A stretch of 64,000 nt of DNA from Flavobacterium nitrogenifigens (GCF_003254565.1 NZ_QJRI01000161.1:1-64000); one strand, 5' to 3'. Shown: positions 9,845 to 19,520, counted from the stretch's first letter. Program-made: numbers and translations. The notes: generated by a model not told the origin, from the letters alone.

Positions 9845-11050
9845 ATGAATACAATTAAATATAAAATATTAGGACTGTGCATTTGCTTGTTTATGATTTC
9901 AAACAGCGGTCAGGCACAAAAGAAAAAAGCAGTAACTCCTGCAGCAACTTCATATTCTATTGATGGAACTATTGTAGGTCTTGAAGACGGAACAGCTGTA
10001 AAATTAATACCAGGAGCAACACATACTTCTGAACTCCCAGTTGCTGAAACAGCATTAAAAGACGGGAAATTTACTTTCACAGGAAAATTAAATGAGCCTC
10101 GTTTTTTCTATGTTGTCTTTGGTAAAAACAAGGGAAATATTTCTGTAATGGTTGAAAATTCAAAAATAAAGATTACTGCTATTGGAAGCGTTTCAACCGA
10201 TGAAGGTCAATTTATTAAATTTAAAGATGTAGCAATTACGGGTTCGAAATCGCATGATTATTATGCAAAAGAAATTGCTTATAAAGATCAGCTTGATAAA
10301 GATTACAAAGCGTATCACACAAAAGAATCCGACGAATTGAGCAAATTAATCGGTGCGGCAAGACGTGATAAAAATACAAAAGCAGTAGACTCACTTCAGA
10401 ATCTTCCAGTTTGGAAAAAATTTGAAGCAGATGAAAAAGCATTTTTTACAAATGTCGAAAAAACAACATTAGCTCTTATTGCAAAACATAAAGCAACTTG
10501 GTGGGGCCCATTCTTTATGATGACCAATTTTAGCTATTTCACAGCAGAGCAAAAACCTTTGTACGATCAGTTTTCTGATGTGGCAAAGAAAAGTTATTAC
10601 GGGCAAATTTTAGATAAAGATTTGAATCCTAAATCTTTAATTGGAACAAGTATAGCAAATTTCAGTTTAAAAGATAAAGACGGAAAAGCATATAGTGCAA
10701 AAGATATTGTAGCAGGAAAAAAATATATTTTGGTAGATTTTTGGGCATCTTGGTGCGGTCCATGCCGAAAAGAAATTCCGAACTTAAAAACGGCTTATGC
10801 TGAATATGCCCCAAAAGGATTTGAAATTTTAAGCGTGTCGATTGATAAGGACGAAAAAGCTTGGCAGAAAGCGCTTGGACAAGAAAACATGCAATGGCAC
10901 AATCTTCTGGACGATGATAAAGTGAGTAAATCATTTAACGTAAAAGCAATTCCGGCAACTTATTTAGTCGATAGTAAAGGTGTAATTATCGGCGACAATT
11001 TAAGAGGTGCAGAATTGGAAGCGAAATTAAAAGAGCTTTTAAAATCTTAA
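9845..11050 (+). CDS. TlpA-like thiol-disulfide oxidoreductase with DUF4369 N-terminal domain
   Basis: A 401-residue exported protein with a signal peptide (residues 1-25, ending SGQAQ), a DUF4369 beta domain at about 38-120 (YSIDGTIVGLEDGTAVKLI), a helical linker, and a C-terminal thioredoxin domain with active site WCGPC (C304, C307) in LVDFWASWCGPCRKEIPN. The cis-Pro motif is KAIPATYLVD. It probably works in the periplasm, with a role in reducing disulfides linked to the neighbouring importer or peptidase (inference). It is paralogous to the next gene, from which a CAGT-word hairpin separates it. Confidence 0.92.
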   Translation: MNTIKYKILGLCICLFMISNSGQAQKKKAVTPAATSYSIDGTIVGLEDGTAVKLIPGATHTSELPVAETALKDGKFTFTGKLNEPRFFYVVFGKNKGNISVMVENSKIKITAIGSVSTDEGQFIKFKDVAITGSKSHDYYAKEIAYKDQLDKDYKAYHTKESDELSKLIGAARRDKNTKAVDSLQNLPVWKKFEADEKAFFTNVEKTTLALIAKHKATWWGPFFMMTNFSYFTAEQKPLYDQFSDVAKKSYYGQILDKDLNPKSLIGTSIANFSLKDKDGKAYSAKDIVAGKKYILVDFWASWCGPCRKEIPNLKTAYAEYAPKGFEILSVSIDKDEKAWQKALGQENMQWHNLLDDDKVSKSFNVKAIPATYLVDSKGVIIGDNLRGAELEAKLKELLKS

Positions 11051-11072
11051 ATTAAATCACAGTTTTCAGTCT

Positions 11073-11121
11073 CAGTTTTCAGTCTCAGTGAAAACTGTCG
11101 ACTGAGACTGCGACTGAAAAC
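11073..11121 (+). repeat. CAGT-word hairpin, copy 1
   Basis: The spacer between the two TlpA-like genes contains CAGTTTTCAGTCTCAGT (11073-11089) inverted against ACTGAGACTGCGACTGAAAAC (11101-11121), so most of it folds into one imperfect hairpin. Copies 2 and 3 lie in the next two spacers (12293-12363 and 15171-15305). Such palindromes may slow 3' decay or reduce read-through between genes. Confidence 0.75.
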
Positions 11122-11149
11122 AAAAAAATAACAAACAAAAAAATATAAC

Positions 11150-12289
11150 ATGAAAAGTACAATCTTAAAATCAGGTTTGTTGGCAATGGCATTGTTGGCC
11201 GTGCTGAATTCTTGTTCTAAAAAAGAAGAAGGATTTACAATCAATGGCACGATCGCTGGACTGGATAAAGGAATGGTTTATCTTGAAAATACAGATGAAA
11301 AAGGAAATAAAAAAATCGCAGATTCAGCGCAAATACAAAAAGACGGAACTTTTACTCTTGCAGGAAAAGTTTCAGAACCGTTATTGCATACCATTAAATT
11401 AAAAGGAGAAGAATACGGAGCTTATTTTCTTTTATCTAATGAAGAAATAAAAGTGGAAGCTAAAAAAGATTCTATTTTTAAAGCTAAAGTTACGGGAGCG
11501 ACTCAAAATGATATTTATAAATCATTTTATGATAATGAGTTCAAAAAAATACAAAACATTGCAGGTCCAATTTACAAATTATCCGATTCGCTGACACAAG
11601 GAGGAAAAGTAAAATTAACTCCAGAACAGCAAACGGCAATGGATAAAAAATGGAAAGATCTTCAATCTTTTGCCGATGATTTAACTGATAAATTTATCAG
11701 AAAAAATAAAGATAAAATTGCTGGTGCTTTGGTTATTAATGATCGAATTGTTTCGTACGGAACTCCAGAACAGGTAAAAATGTATTACGGAGTTTTAACT
11801 CCAGAAATACAGAAATCAATTTATGGAAAACAACTGAAACAGGCGATTGATCTTAACGATAAAACTGCTGTGGGTGTTACTGCACCAGAGTTTTCTCAGA
11901 CAGATGTAAGCGGAAAAGTAGTTAAACTTTCAGACTACAAAGGCAAATATGTTTTGGTTGATTTTTGGGCTTCTTGGTGCGGTCCTTGCCGAAAAGAAAA
12001 TCCAAATGTAGTTTTAGCCTACAAAACGTATCATGAAAAAGGATTTGATGTTTTGGGAGTTTCTTTAGATGATAAAAAGAAACTTTGGGAAAAAGCAATC
12101 GAAAAAGACGGTTTAACTTGGACACATGTTTCAGATTTAAAAGGTTGGCAGAATGAAGCGGCTGTTTTATACGGTGTAAAAATGGTTCCGACTAACTACT
12201 TAATTGGACCTGATGGAAAAATCGTGGCTAAGAACCTTAGAGAAGCTGAACTTCAATCTAAATTGAAGGAAATTTTTAGTAAATCATAA
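11150..12289 (+). CDS. TlpA-like thioredoxin-domain lipoprotein with DUF4369 domain
   Basis: A 379-residue lipoprotein with lipobox LLAVLNSC (Cys about residue 22) then SKKEEGF. The DUF4369 domain (FTINGTIAGLDKGMVYL, about 25-120) precedes a helical linker and a thioredoxin domain with WCGPC (C277, C280) in LVDFWASWCGPCRKENPN and cis-Pro motif VKMVPTNYLIG. It is a paralogue of the gene at 9845 with the same architecture but membrane-anchored, suggesting a soluble/anchored pair in the envelope. The DsbD homologue at 15441 could supply electrons (inference). Confidence 0.92.
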   Translation: MKSTILKSGLLAMALLAVLNSCSKKEEGFTINGTIAGLDKGMVYLENTDEKGNKKIADSAQIQKDGTFTLAGKVSEPLLHTIKLKGEEYGAYFLLSNEEIKVEAKKDSIFKAKVTGATQNDIYKSFYDNEFKKIQNIAGPIYKLSDSLTQGGKVKLTPEQQTAMDKKWKDLQSFADDLTDKFIRKNKDKIAGALVINDRIVSYGTPEQVKMYYGVLTPEIQKSIYGKQLKQAIDLNDKTAVGVTAPEFSQTDVSGKVVKLSDYKGKYVLVDFWASWCGPCRKENPNVVLAYKTYHEKGFDVLGVSLDDKKKLWEKAIEKDGLTWTHVSDLKGWQNEAAVLYGVKMVPTNYLIGPDGKIVAKNLREAELQSKLKEIFSKS

Positions 12290-12292
12290 AGT

Positions 12293-12363
12293 TAGTTTTC
12301 AGTTGCAGTTTACAGTCTCAGTCTCAGTGAAAACTGTAAACTGCGGCTGAAAACTGAAAACTA
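12293..12363 (+). repeat. CAGT-word hairpin, copy 2
   Basis: TAGTTTTCAGTTGCAGTTTA at 12293-12312 is inverted against TAAACTGCGGCTGAAAACTG and following bases (12336-12363), with a CAGTCTCAGTCTCAGTG centre. It fills nearly the whole spacer before the peptidase gene and shares words, but not the exact sequence, with copies 1 and 3. Confidence 0.75.
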
Positions 12364-12382
12364 AAATAATATCAACAAAAAA

Positions 12383-15172
12383 ATGAAAAAATACATCTTA
12401 CTGGGCTATTGCTCACTAGCTTTCTGTACCCTAATTTCAGCGCAGAACAAATCAGTTAACTTCAAGAAAATAAAAGAATTAGGCGGAATTGAAGAATATT
12501 TATACCAGCCAAACGGAATGAATGTTTTGCTTTTGCAAGACAATGCTTCGCCAGTTGCAACGGTTCAGATTGTATACCGTGTTGGATCTAAACATGAAGT
12601 TTTAGGAAACACTGGATCAACGCATCTTTTAGAACATTTAATGTTTAAAGGAACTCCAACTTTCAATAAGAAAAATGGAAATACGATTACAGATGTTTTA
12701 CAAAATACAGGAGCACAATTGAATGCTACAACTTGGTACGATCGTACGAATTATTTTGAAACATTGCCAAGTGATAAAATTGAATTGGCAATTCAAATTG
12801 AAGCTGACAGAATGCGTAATTCTTTATTATTAAAAGAAGATAAAGAAGCAGAAATGACGGTGGTTCGTAACGAATTTGAACGTGGAGAAAACAATCCGAA
12901 TAGTTTACTGGATAAAGAGATTTGGGCTTCGGCATATATTGCACATCCATACCATCATTCTACAATTGGTTGGAAATCGGATATTGAAAATGCGCCAATT
13001 GAAGTTTTACGTAATTTCTACAATACTTATTATTGGCCAGATAATGCAACTTTAACCATTATTGGAGATTTCAAAAAAGAAAATGTTTTTGAATTGATCG
13101 AAAAGTATTTCGGTAAAATTACAAAAGCTCCAAATGCAATGCCTCAGCCTTATACACAAGAACCTCAGCAATATGGCGCGCGTAAAATTACGGTAAAAAA
13201 ACCTGGTGAATTAGGCGTAGTCAGTAAAGCGTATAAAATTCCGGGAGCTTTGCATGAAGACCTTCCGGCATTGAATATTTTGGCTCAGATTATTGGTGTT
13301 GGGCCATCAGCAATTTTAAACAAAACTTTTGTAGATACTCGATTAGGAATTTACTCGTACGCTGAAGCTACAAATTTTAAAGAAGTCGGACTTTTTACAA
13401 TTACCGTTGGTTTTCCTACAACTTCAAAACACGAAGATATCGATGCTAAAATCAGCGAGGTTGTGGCTAAAATTCAAAAAGAAGGCGTTACTCAGGATGA
13501 GGTAAATCGTGTTGTAGCAAAAGTAAGTGCGCAGACTATTTTAGCTCGTGATGGTTCTGGAGTAATTGCATCGGCATTAAACGAAGCGATTGCATCTGGT
13601 GATTGGACAGATTATATTACGGGAGTTGACAGATTGAAAAAAGTAACTCCAGCAGATATTTTGCGTGTGGCTCAAAAATATTTGGTTGAAGACCAAAGCA
13701 CAACAGGATATTTTATTCCGAAACAAGCTGGTGCACAAAATCAGGATATGGCAAAAGCTAATAATTTTATGCCTGAGAAAGGTCCGTTTTATTACAGACA
13801 TTCAGACGAAGGACATATTCATGAAGAGTCTTCATCTGCTCCAGCTTTAGTAAAAAGTACAGCAGAAGAATTAATTTCTGAATCAAATTTAATCGAAAAA
13901 TCGGCTTCAGCTTTTAAAAGAGAAAAAGTATCTGGAATTGATGTGGTTTCAGTAAAAACTTCGGCAAAAGATTTTGTAACGGTCGCAGCAAGCATTTCGT
14001 TAGGAAATTATGCCAGTGAAACTAAAAATGATATCATTCCTGCATTAACGGCTTCAATGTTATCAAAAGGAACTACGCTAAATGACAAATTTAAATTTTC
14101 AGAAAAACTGCAAAAACTAGGAGTTTCATTAAACGTAAATGCTTCGACTTTCAAAATCAATATCGGATTTAAATGTTTGAAAAAAGACTTAGATCAGGTA
14201 ATTGCTTTATTGGCTGAAGAACTGAGAAATCCGTTGTTTGATACTAAAGAATTTGAGAATCTTAAACAGCAGTTTATTGGAAATACACAACAGGATTTGA
14301 ATGATCCAGGAGAAAGAGGAAGCATTGCTTTATCTCAGGCGATTTATCCAAAGGGGAATCCTAATTACAGTTTAAGTGTTGAAGATAATATTGCAAATAT
14401 TAAAAACGCAACTTTGGATGAGGTTAAAGCTTTCCACAAAAAATATTTCGGAACAGCTTCAATGAGACTTGTAATTGTGGGAGATACTGATGGCGCAAAC
14501 TTAAATGTATCATTACAAAAATCATTCAAAAACTGGAATGGGGGCATTGCAGAAAAATTAAAATTTGAAGAAGCTACAAAAGCAGCATCAAAAACAGAAG
14601 TGGTAACCATTCCAGAAAAACCAAGTGCAGAATTATTCATCGGACAGTTTACAGGTTTAAAAAGAGCCGACGCCGATTATATTCCGTTTTTTATTGGAAA
14701 TTACACTTTAGGAGCAGGTTTTGCTGGACGATTAATGCAGACTGTTCGTGATAATGATGGTTTAACATACAACATTTCTTCTGGTTTAGGCGGAAACATC
14801 GAAACTGGAGGCTACTGGTTTGTCAACGCTTCTTTCAACCCGAATTTATTTCAAAAAGGACTTGACGCGACAATGGTTCAGGTGGATAAATGGGTGAAAA
14901 ATGGAATCACAGCCGAAGAATTAGCAAACAAGAAAACCAACTTAATCGGAAGTTTTAAAGTAGGAATGTCAACTACAAACGGAATGGCGAGAACGATTTT
15001 AAGTTTTATTGAAAGAGGTTTAGAGCCAAACTATATCGACCAGTATCCAAAAGATATCGAAAAAGCAACTTTACAGCAGGTAAACGATGCGATTAAGAAA
15101 TACATTCAATTGGATAAAATGATTATCGTCAAATCGGGTTCTCTAGCTAAAGATGGGAATCCGTTGAAGTAG
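12383..15172 (+). CDS. M16 (insulinase-family) zinc peptidase, double-domain
   Basis: A 929-residue exported protein (signal peptide ending about LISAQ, residue 21) carrying two M16 halves. The N-terminal half has the inverted zinc motif HLLEH (81-85) in STHLLEHLMFKGT and a downstream glutamate near 164 (VVRNEFERGENN). The C-terminal half (about 530-929) lacks the motif and carries the conserved arginine/tyrosine block (GLTYNISSGLGGN), as in inactive partner halves. M16 enzymes degrade peptides in a closed chamber. Its position behind SusC/SusD suggests it handles imported peptides in the periplasm. The cluster would then be a peptide-import locus comparable in layout to RagAB (inference). 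Confidence 0.93.
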   Translation: MKKYILLGYCSLAFCTLISAQNKSVNFKKIKELGGIEEYLYQPNGMNVLLLQDNASPVATVQIVYRVGSKHEVLGNTGSTHLLEHLMFKGTPTFNKKNGNTITDVLQNTGAQLNATTWYDRTNYFETLPSDKIELAIQIEADRMRNSLLLKEDKEAEMTVVRNEFERGENNPNSLLDKEIWASAYIAHPYHHSTIGWKSDIENAPIEVLRNFYNTYYWPDNATLTIIGDFKKENVFELIEKYFGKITKAPNAMPQPYTQEPQQYGARKITVKKPGELGVVSKAYKIPGALHEDLPALNILAQIIGVGPSAILNKTFVDTRLGIYSYAEATNFKEVGLFTITVGFPTTSKHEDIDAKISEVVAKIQKEGVTQDEVNRVVAKVSAQTILARDGSGVIASALNEAIASGDWTDYITGVDRLKKVTPADILRVAQKYLVEDQSTTGYFIPKQAGAQNQDMAKANNFMPEKGPFYYRHSDEGHIHEESSSAPALVKSTAEELISESNLIEKSASAFKREKVSGIDVVSVKTSAKDFVTVAASISLGNYASETKNDIIPALTASMLSKGTTLNDKFKFSEKLQKLGVSLNVNASTFKINIGFKCLKKDLDQVIALLAEELRNPLFDTKEFENLKQQFIGNTQQDLNDPGERGSIALSQAIYPKGNPNYSLSVEDNIANIKNATLDEVKAFHKKYFGTASMRLVIVGDTDGANLNVSLQKSFKNWNGGIAEKLKFEEATKAASKTEVVTIPEKPSAELFIGQFTGLKRADADYIPFFIGNYTLGAGFAGRLMQTVRDNDGLTYNISSGLGGNIETGGYWFVNASFNPNLFQKGLDATMVQVDKWVKNGITAEELANKKTNLIGSFKVGMSTTNGMARTILSFIERGLEPNYIDQYPKDIEKATLQQVNDAIKKYIQLDKMIIVKSGSLAKDGNPLK

Positions 15173-15305
15173 TTTTTAGTGGTCAGTGGTCAGTTTTTAG
15201 TGGTCAGTCTCAGCTAGGAAAATCAACTTTGTCAAAGTTTTAAACTTTGACAAAGTTTCAGACTGCGACTGACCACTAAAAACTGACCACTGACCACTAA
15301 AAACT
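15171..15305 (+). repeat. long cruciform-type repeat, CAGT-word copy 3
   Basis: About 135 bp with arms made of GTTTTTAGTGGTCAGT words (15171-15209) inverted against ACTGACCACTAAAAAC words (15265-15305). The centre is a second perfect inverted repeat, AACTTTGTCAAAGTT (15225-15239) facing AACTTTGACAAAGTT (15244-15258). It directly follows the peptidase stop. It is not a CRISPR: the units are inverted and there are no spacers. Confidence 0.8.
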
Positions 15306-15390
15306 AATACCAACAATTTTTAATAGTCGTCTTTCATTATTTTTTCATTTTAGAATCTGAATTAGTAAGCCATTTTCTGTGAAAGACAAA

Positions 15391-15420
15391 AAGAGCTGTT
15401 TTGCCGACAGCTCTTTTTTT
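15391..15420 (+). terminator. terminator before dsbD
   Basis: AAGAGCTGT (15391-15399) pairs with ACAGCTCTT (15407-15415), followed by a T-run to 15420. It ends the SusC-to-peptidase transcript or acts in the dsbD leader, since the dsbD ATG is only 21 bp downstream. Confidence 0.7.
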
Positions 15421-15440
15421 AAACATCAAACCAAAAAACA

Positions 15441-17453
15441 ATGAAAAAAATCATAATAATAGTACTGCTGCTTTTTTCTGCAAGTATGTTTGCCCAAATG
15501 TATAATCCGGTAAAATGGTCAACATCGGTAGAGAAAGTATCAGATAAAGAATATATTTTAAAAGCTCAAGCTAAAATACAATCCGGTTGGCATTTGTACG
15601 GACAATATATTGAAGAAGGTGGGCCTTCGAGAACAGCTTTTACTTTCAAAAATCCGAATAAAAATTTCGAATTAATCGGAAAAACAACCGAAGAAAAAGG
15701 GCATGAAGTAGTTGATAAAATATTTGATATGAAGATTAAATATTTTGAAGATAAAGCGCTTTTCACGCAAAAAATAAAATTTACTTCAGATAACATTTCA
15801 AATATTGAAGGCGAAGTCGAATTTATGGTTTGCGATGATAGCAATTGTTTACCGCCAACTTCGGAAGAATTAGCATTTAAAATTCCGACTGAAAAGAAAC
15901 TAGCTGCTACAGAAGAAACAACAATCGTAAAAGAAGATTCTACTACAGCTAAAACAGAAGAAAAAGCAGTTGTTCAGACAGAAGAAAAAGCAATAAAACC
16001 AGTTGTTTCTTCACCAAAAAAAGCAGAATCTAGAGGATTGCTGACGATTTTTATTTTAGCTTTTTTATCAGGATTTGCAGCTTTGTTGACGCCTTGCGTT
16101 TTTCCAATGATTCCGATGACGGTAAGTTATTTTACCAAACAAAGTAAAACCAAAGCAGCAGGAATTAGAAACGCGATGATTTATGGTTTTTCGATCGTAA
16201 TTATTTATGTTTTACTAGGTTCGATTGTAACGGCAATTTTTGGTGCAGATTCTTTAAATGCGCTTTCAACCAACGTTTGGTTCAATCTGATTTTTTTTAT
16301 TTTATTGGTTGTTTTTGCCTGTTCGTTTTTGGGAGCTTTCGAAATTATGCTTCCAAATGCATTAGCTAATAAAGTAGATTCGCAGGCAGATAAAGGAGGA
16401 TTAATTGGGATTTTCTTTATGGCTTTGGCTTTAGCGATTGTATCATTTTCGTGTACAGGACCAATAGTAGGAACTTTATTGGTTGAAGCCGCTTCAAAAG
16501 GCGGAATCGCACCAATTGTTGGAATGTTAGGTTTCTCTATTGCAATCGCATTGCCATTTTCGTTATTTGCAGCTTTCCCTGGCTGGCTGAATGCTTTGCC
16601 AAAATCGGGCGGATGGCTGAATACGGTAAAAGTCGTTTTAGGATTTCTGGAACTGGCTTTGGCCTTTAAATTTTTATCGAATGCTGATTTAGTTCTCCAA
16701 TTGCATTGGTTGGAAAGAGAAGTTTTTTTAGCGATTTGGATTGCGGTTTTCGGAATGTTGGCTTTTTATTTATTTGGAAAAATTACACTTCCGCACGATT
16801 CGCCGCTAAACCATATTTCTGTCGGAAGATTGGGTTTTGGATTGATCATTTTGAGTTTTACGATTTATCTGATTCCTGGACTTTGGGGAGCACCTCTTAA
16901 ACTAATAAGCGGATTCCCACCTCCAATGCAATATAGCGAATCTCCAAACGGATTGGGAGTTTCAAGCAATTCCGAGTTAAAAATAACAGGTTCACTGCCA
17001 GAAGGAGCAGAGCATGGGCCACAAAATATTATTACGTTTCATGATTACGACAAAGGAATGGAATATGCTAAAAAAGTTGGAAAACCAGTTTTATTAGACT
17101 TTACAGGATATGCCTGTGTAAACTGCCGAAAAATGGAAGAATTGGTCTGGTCAGATCCAAAAGTTTTGGGAGTTTTAAATAATGATGTTGTTCTGATTTC
17201 GCTGTATGTTGATGATAAAAAAGAGCTTCCTGAAAGCGAACAATATGTTTCTGAAACAACAGGAAAAAAGATTAAAACAATCGGCAACAAATGGAGCGAT
17301 TTACAGATTAAAACCTACAAAGCAAATGCACAGCCATTTTATGTAATTGTGGATCATAATAGCGCAAACTTGACAGTGCCATCTGCATATAATCCGAATA
17401 TTGAGGAGTATTATGGTTGGCTCCAGAGCGGAATTAAAAGTTTTAAGAAATAA
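15441..17453 (+). CDS. dsbD: DsbD-type transmembrane thiol:disulfide transporter
   Basis: A 670-residue protein with the three DsbD parts. A signal peptide and N-terminal periplasmic alpha-like domain span about 20-140; its CDDSNCLPP pair may replace the usual cysteines. The eight-helix membrane core (about 195-490) has the key cysteines C219 (TPCVFPM) and C338 (SFSCTGP). The C-terminal thioredoxin-like gamma domain has C559-V-N-C562. It carries electrons from cytoplasmic thioredoxin to the envelope. The two TlpA-like proteins upstream are natural clients (inference). A Glu/Lys-rich linker lies at about 150-190. Confidence 0.93.
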   Translation: MKKIIIIVLLLFSASMFAQMYNPVKWSTSVEKVSDKEYILKAQAKIQSGWHLYGQYIEEGGPSRTAFTFKNPNKNFELIGKTTEEKGHEVVDKIFDMKIKYFEDKALFTQKIKFTSDNISNIEGEVEFMVCDDSNCLPPTSEELAFKIPTEKKLAATEETTIVKEDSTTAKTEEKAVVQTEEKAIKPVVSSPKKAESRGLLTIFILAFLSGFAALLTPCVFPMIPMTVSYFTKQSKTKAAGIRNAMIYGFSIVIIYVLLGSIVTAIFGADSLNALSTNVWFNLIFFILLVVFACSFLGAFEIMLPNALANKVDSQADKGGLIGIFFMALALAIVSFSCTGPIVGTLLVEAASKGGIAPIVGMLGFSIAIALPFSLFAAFPGWLNALPKSGGWLNTVKVVLGFLELALAFKFLSNADLVLQLHWLEREVFLAIWIAVFGMLAFYLFGKITLPHDSPLNHISVGRLGFGLIILSFTIYLIPGLWGAPLKLISGFPPPMQYSESPNGLGVSSNSELKITGSLPEGAEHGPQNIITFHDYDKGMEYAKKVGKPVLLDFTGYACVNCRKMEELVWSDPKVLGVLNNDVVLISLYVDDKKELPESEQYVSETTGKKIKTIGNKWSDLQIKTYKANAQPFYVIVDHNSANLTVPSAYNPNIEEYYGWLQSGIKSFKK

Positions 17454-17475
17454 TTTTTTTTTAAATGAAATTTAT

Positions 17476-17510
17476 AAAACCTCCAAAAGCAAGTTCATTT
17501 TGGAGGTTTT
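17476..17510. terminator. bidirectional terminator at left border of tail island
   Basis: AAAACCTCCAAAA (17476-17488) pairs perfectly with TTTTGGAGGTTTT (17498-17510), with T-rich flanks on both strands. It separates dsbD (plus) from the last gene of the tail island (minus), whose stop codon begins at 17511. Confidence 0.85.
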
Positions 17511-17976
17511 ATTTTTCTGCATGAAATTTAGGGTCAATTGTGATTAGAAGTTTCTTAAAAAGCATTATTAAGCGATTTCTGATTGATTTAAGAATCAATG
17601 TCATGGCATCAAAATTTTCAACTTCTTTTTTGGTCTTTATGGCAATGATATTGCTAATTATTGAAATTCCGTCACTAACTATCAATAAATCCATCACAAC
17701 AGTAACAAACCAATTAAAGTTATAATTAAGTCCTTTGCTCATAAGTGCCAAAGCAGTTGGGATTAATAAAACAGCTAATTTAGATACAAATCCAACAGCT
17801 AATTTTTTAAAAGTAAAATGATTATTTAAGACAATGGTTTTAGTGACGCCTAAAAAAGTATCCATTATCATTAAATAGAATAAAACTTTGACAATTCCTG
17901 TATCCATTTCTAGGTAAATAAAGATTATATACAGTAGTAGTTTTAGTTGGTCTGTATATTCTGAAATTTTTTGCAT
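17509..17976 (-). CDS. phage holin, toxin-secretion/lysis family
   Basis: A 155-residue membrane protein matching the phage_holin_4 (Cph1/TcdE-like) pattern. There are three to four hydrophobic helices (about 8-22, 28-50, 60-80, 85-110) with the family's MIMDTFLGVTKTI and VVMDLLIVSDGISIISNI blocks and a charged C-terminus. Holins open the inner membrane so an endolysin reaches the wall. Here that would release assembled tail particles, together with the M15 endolysin at 23010. It is the last gene of the unit starting at 22025, which couples lysis timing to baseplate expression. Confidence 0.82.
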   Translation of the reverse strand: MQKISEYTDQLKLLLYIIFIYLEMDTGIVKVLFYLMIMDTFLGVTKTIVLNNHFTFKKLAVGFVSKLAVLLIPTALALMSKGLNYNFNWFVTVVMDLLIVSDGISIISNIIAIKTKKEVENFDAMTLILKSIRNRLIMLFKKLLITIDPKFHAEK

Positions 17977-18021
17977 GAGTATTTTGTTTTTAGAAACTTA
18001 TTTGGGGTTTAGATAGGAGAT

Positions 18022-18047
18022 CTTTTTGGGGTAAAAACCCCAAAAAG
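18022..18047 (-). terminator. hairpin between collar/fibre gene and holin
   Basis: CTTTTTGGGGT (18022-18032) pairs perfectly with ACCCCAAAAAG (18037-18047). It may partly stop transcription before the holin gene, keeping holin levels low. Confidence 0.6.
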
Positions 18048-18067
18048 GTCATTGTTAATTGGATATC

Positions 18068-19486
18068 TTATAGTAAGTTAGTTTTTATTCGTATAGTATT
18101 ACTTTCGCCTGATATATTTCCTGCAGCATCTTGTGATCTTACGCTAAAATTATAAGATGAACTTCTGGATAGCCCATTAACAGTAAAGAATGGTACGTTA
18201 TTTATTGTTGCAAATAAATCATTGTCTTTATAAATCAAATAATTAGTAATACCTGCATTAGTGTATGTGGGGATCCATGACAAATCGACAAATGTGGCAC
18301 CTATTTTTTGGGCTATTAAATTTGGAGGTGTTGTCAATGCGGTCGTAGTAAGGGAACGTCCTGTATATTCTATGAAGTGGACAACTTTGTATGGGTTCAT
18401 TATAGAAAAAGGTAATCCTTCTCCAGTCGACCCAGAAACTTCAGAAGTGCTATCCCCATAAGGATATTTATCAGCTTTAGTTTGGTATCCTCTGCCCTCA
18501 ATAGCTTTATCATAAGTATGCGTATGCGGTGGAATTTCACTAATCTCAAGTTTTTTAGTTTTACTACCACCATAATTCTGTAAAGAGTTAAATGAAGAGT
18601 CATTTGTATCTAAACCGACAGGCATTCTTCCTCTTAAAGGAACATATTCTTCCCAGCCTTCAGGAAATGGCGCTGGTTTTCCCCAAATGGCTATCATTCC
18701 GGCAGGGACTGATGTAGCTAGTCTTTTTTCTAGAGTTTCAATACGGTCAGTTAAGGATGAAAGTAGAGTACTATTTTTAACCACTTGGTTTTGATTGTTT
18801 ACTGCTAATAAATAATCATTTGAAGTCGCAGCATTTAAAGTGTTTAAATATAAATGATGAGTTCCAAGATTCAGATCTCCCTTCATAGCTTTTGAACCAT
18901 CTAAAGGGAGATAGGATTCAAGATCATTTTTAATTGTATTAATTCTGGTATCTATTGTAGGTAAAGTCGTTTCAATAGTTTTAACTCTATTATCTATTAC
19001 TGGAATAGTAGCTTCAATAGTTTTAATTCTGCCATCTATTCCTGCAATTATTTCTTCAATTGCCTGAATACTTTTTACAGTTTTAAAAGTACCTAAATCA
19101 TGATAGTTTACAGTTTCTGTATCATTTACTATTGGAGTTCCTTTGGTGCTTACATATTCTGCTTGATAATCTGTATAAGCTTTTTGGGAGGTTCCGTCAC
19201 CATAAATTAGATTTGTGGTTGTTCTGGTTGTTTTTAAATAATTTGTTATGCCACTAGTAATGGGGAAAGTAATAGGGTATAAGATTCCCTCTCCATCTTG
19301 ATGAATAACAGCCCAACCTTGTTTGCCATTTTGAGCATGGGCTATAAGATAATTTGTTTCTGGTAAAATACTTAAATGACTTTTTATAGCTTCATACAAT
19401 TCAGATCTGTATGCTGTTTGAAGTCTTTCTAAAGTTTCCTGCTCAAGAGGAAAACCTCCAGGATGACTAAAATTTACTTGTTTCAT
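18068..19486 (-). CDS. tail collar/fibre protein with C-terminal fibronectin-III domain
   Basis: A 472-residue protein. Residues 1-125 form the attachment region. About 140-190 carry three tandem 14-residue repeats (DGRIKTIEATIPVI, DNRVKTIETTLPTI, DTRINTIKNDL), a likely trimeric coiled stalk. About 265-365 form a phage tail-collar domain (PAGMIAIWGKPAPFPEGWEEY, then IPPHTHTYD), and about 380-472 a fibronectin type III domain (PPNLIAQKIG to the end). The terminal domain is the likely target-binding tip. It sits after baseplate J and the gpI-like gene, the usual place for a fibre. Confidence 0.85.
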   Translation of the reverse strand: MKQVNFSHPGGFPLEQETLERLQTAYRSELYEAIKSHLSILPETNYLIAHAQNGKQGWAVIHQDGEGILYPITFPITSGITNYLKTTRTTTNLIYGDGTSQKAYTDYQAEYVSTKGTPIVNDTETVNYHDLGTFKTVKSIQAIEEIIAGIDGRIKTIEATIPVIDNRVKTIETTLPTIDTRINTIKNDLESYLPLDGSKAMKGDLNLGTHHLYLNTLNAATSNDYLLAVNNQNQVVKNSTLLSSLTDRIETLEKRLATSVPAGMIAIWGKPAPFPEGWEEYVPLRGRMPVGLDTNDSSFNSLQNYGGSKTKKLEISEIPPHTHTYDKAIEGRGYQTKADKYPYGDSTSEVSGSTGEGLPFSIMNPYKVVHFIEYTGRSLTTTALTTPPNLIAQKIGATFVDLSWIPTYTNAGITNYLIYKDNDLFATINNVPFFTVNGLSRSSSYNFSVRSQDAAGNISGESNTIRIKTNLL

Positions 19487-19520
19487 TTTTTATTATTTAT
19501 AAGATGTAGATGTATTGTTT

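Noticed and set aside
15171..15305. CAGT-word repeats as a CRISPR array.
   Set aside because: The units are inverted and of unequal length with no spacers, and no cas genes are near.
15566..15844. Long open frames antisense to dsbD, and many similar ones opposite other genes.
   Set aside because: They mirror the codon bias of the true genes, have no family features and no promoters.
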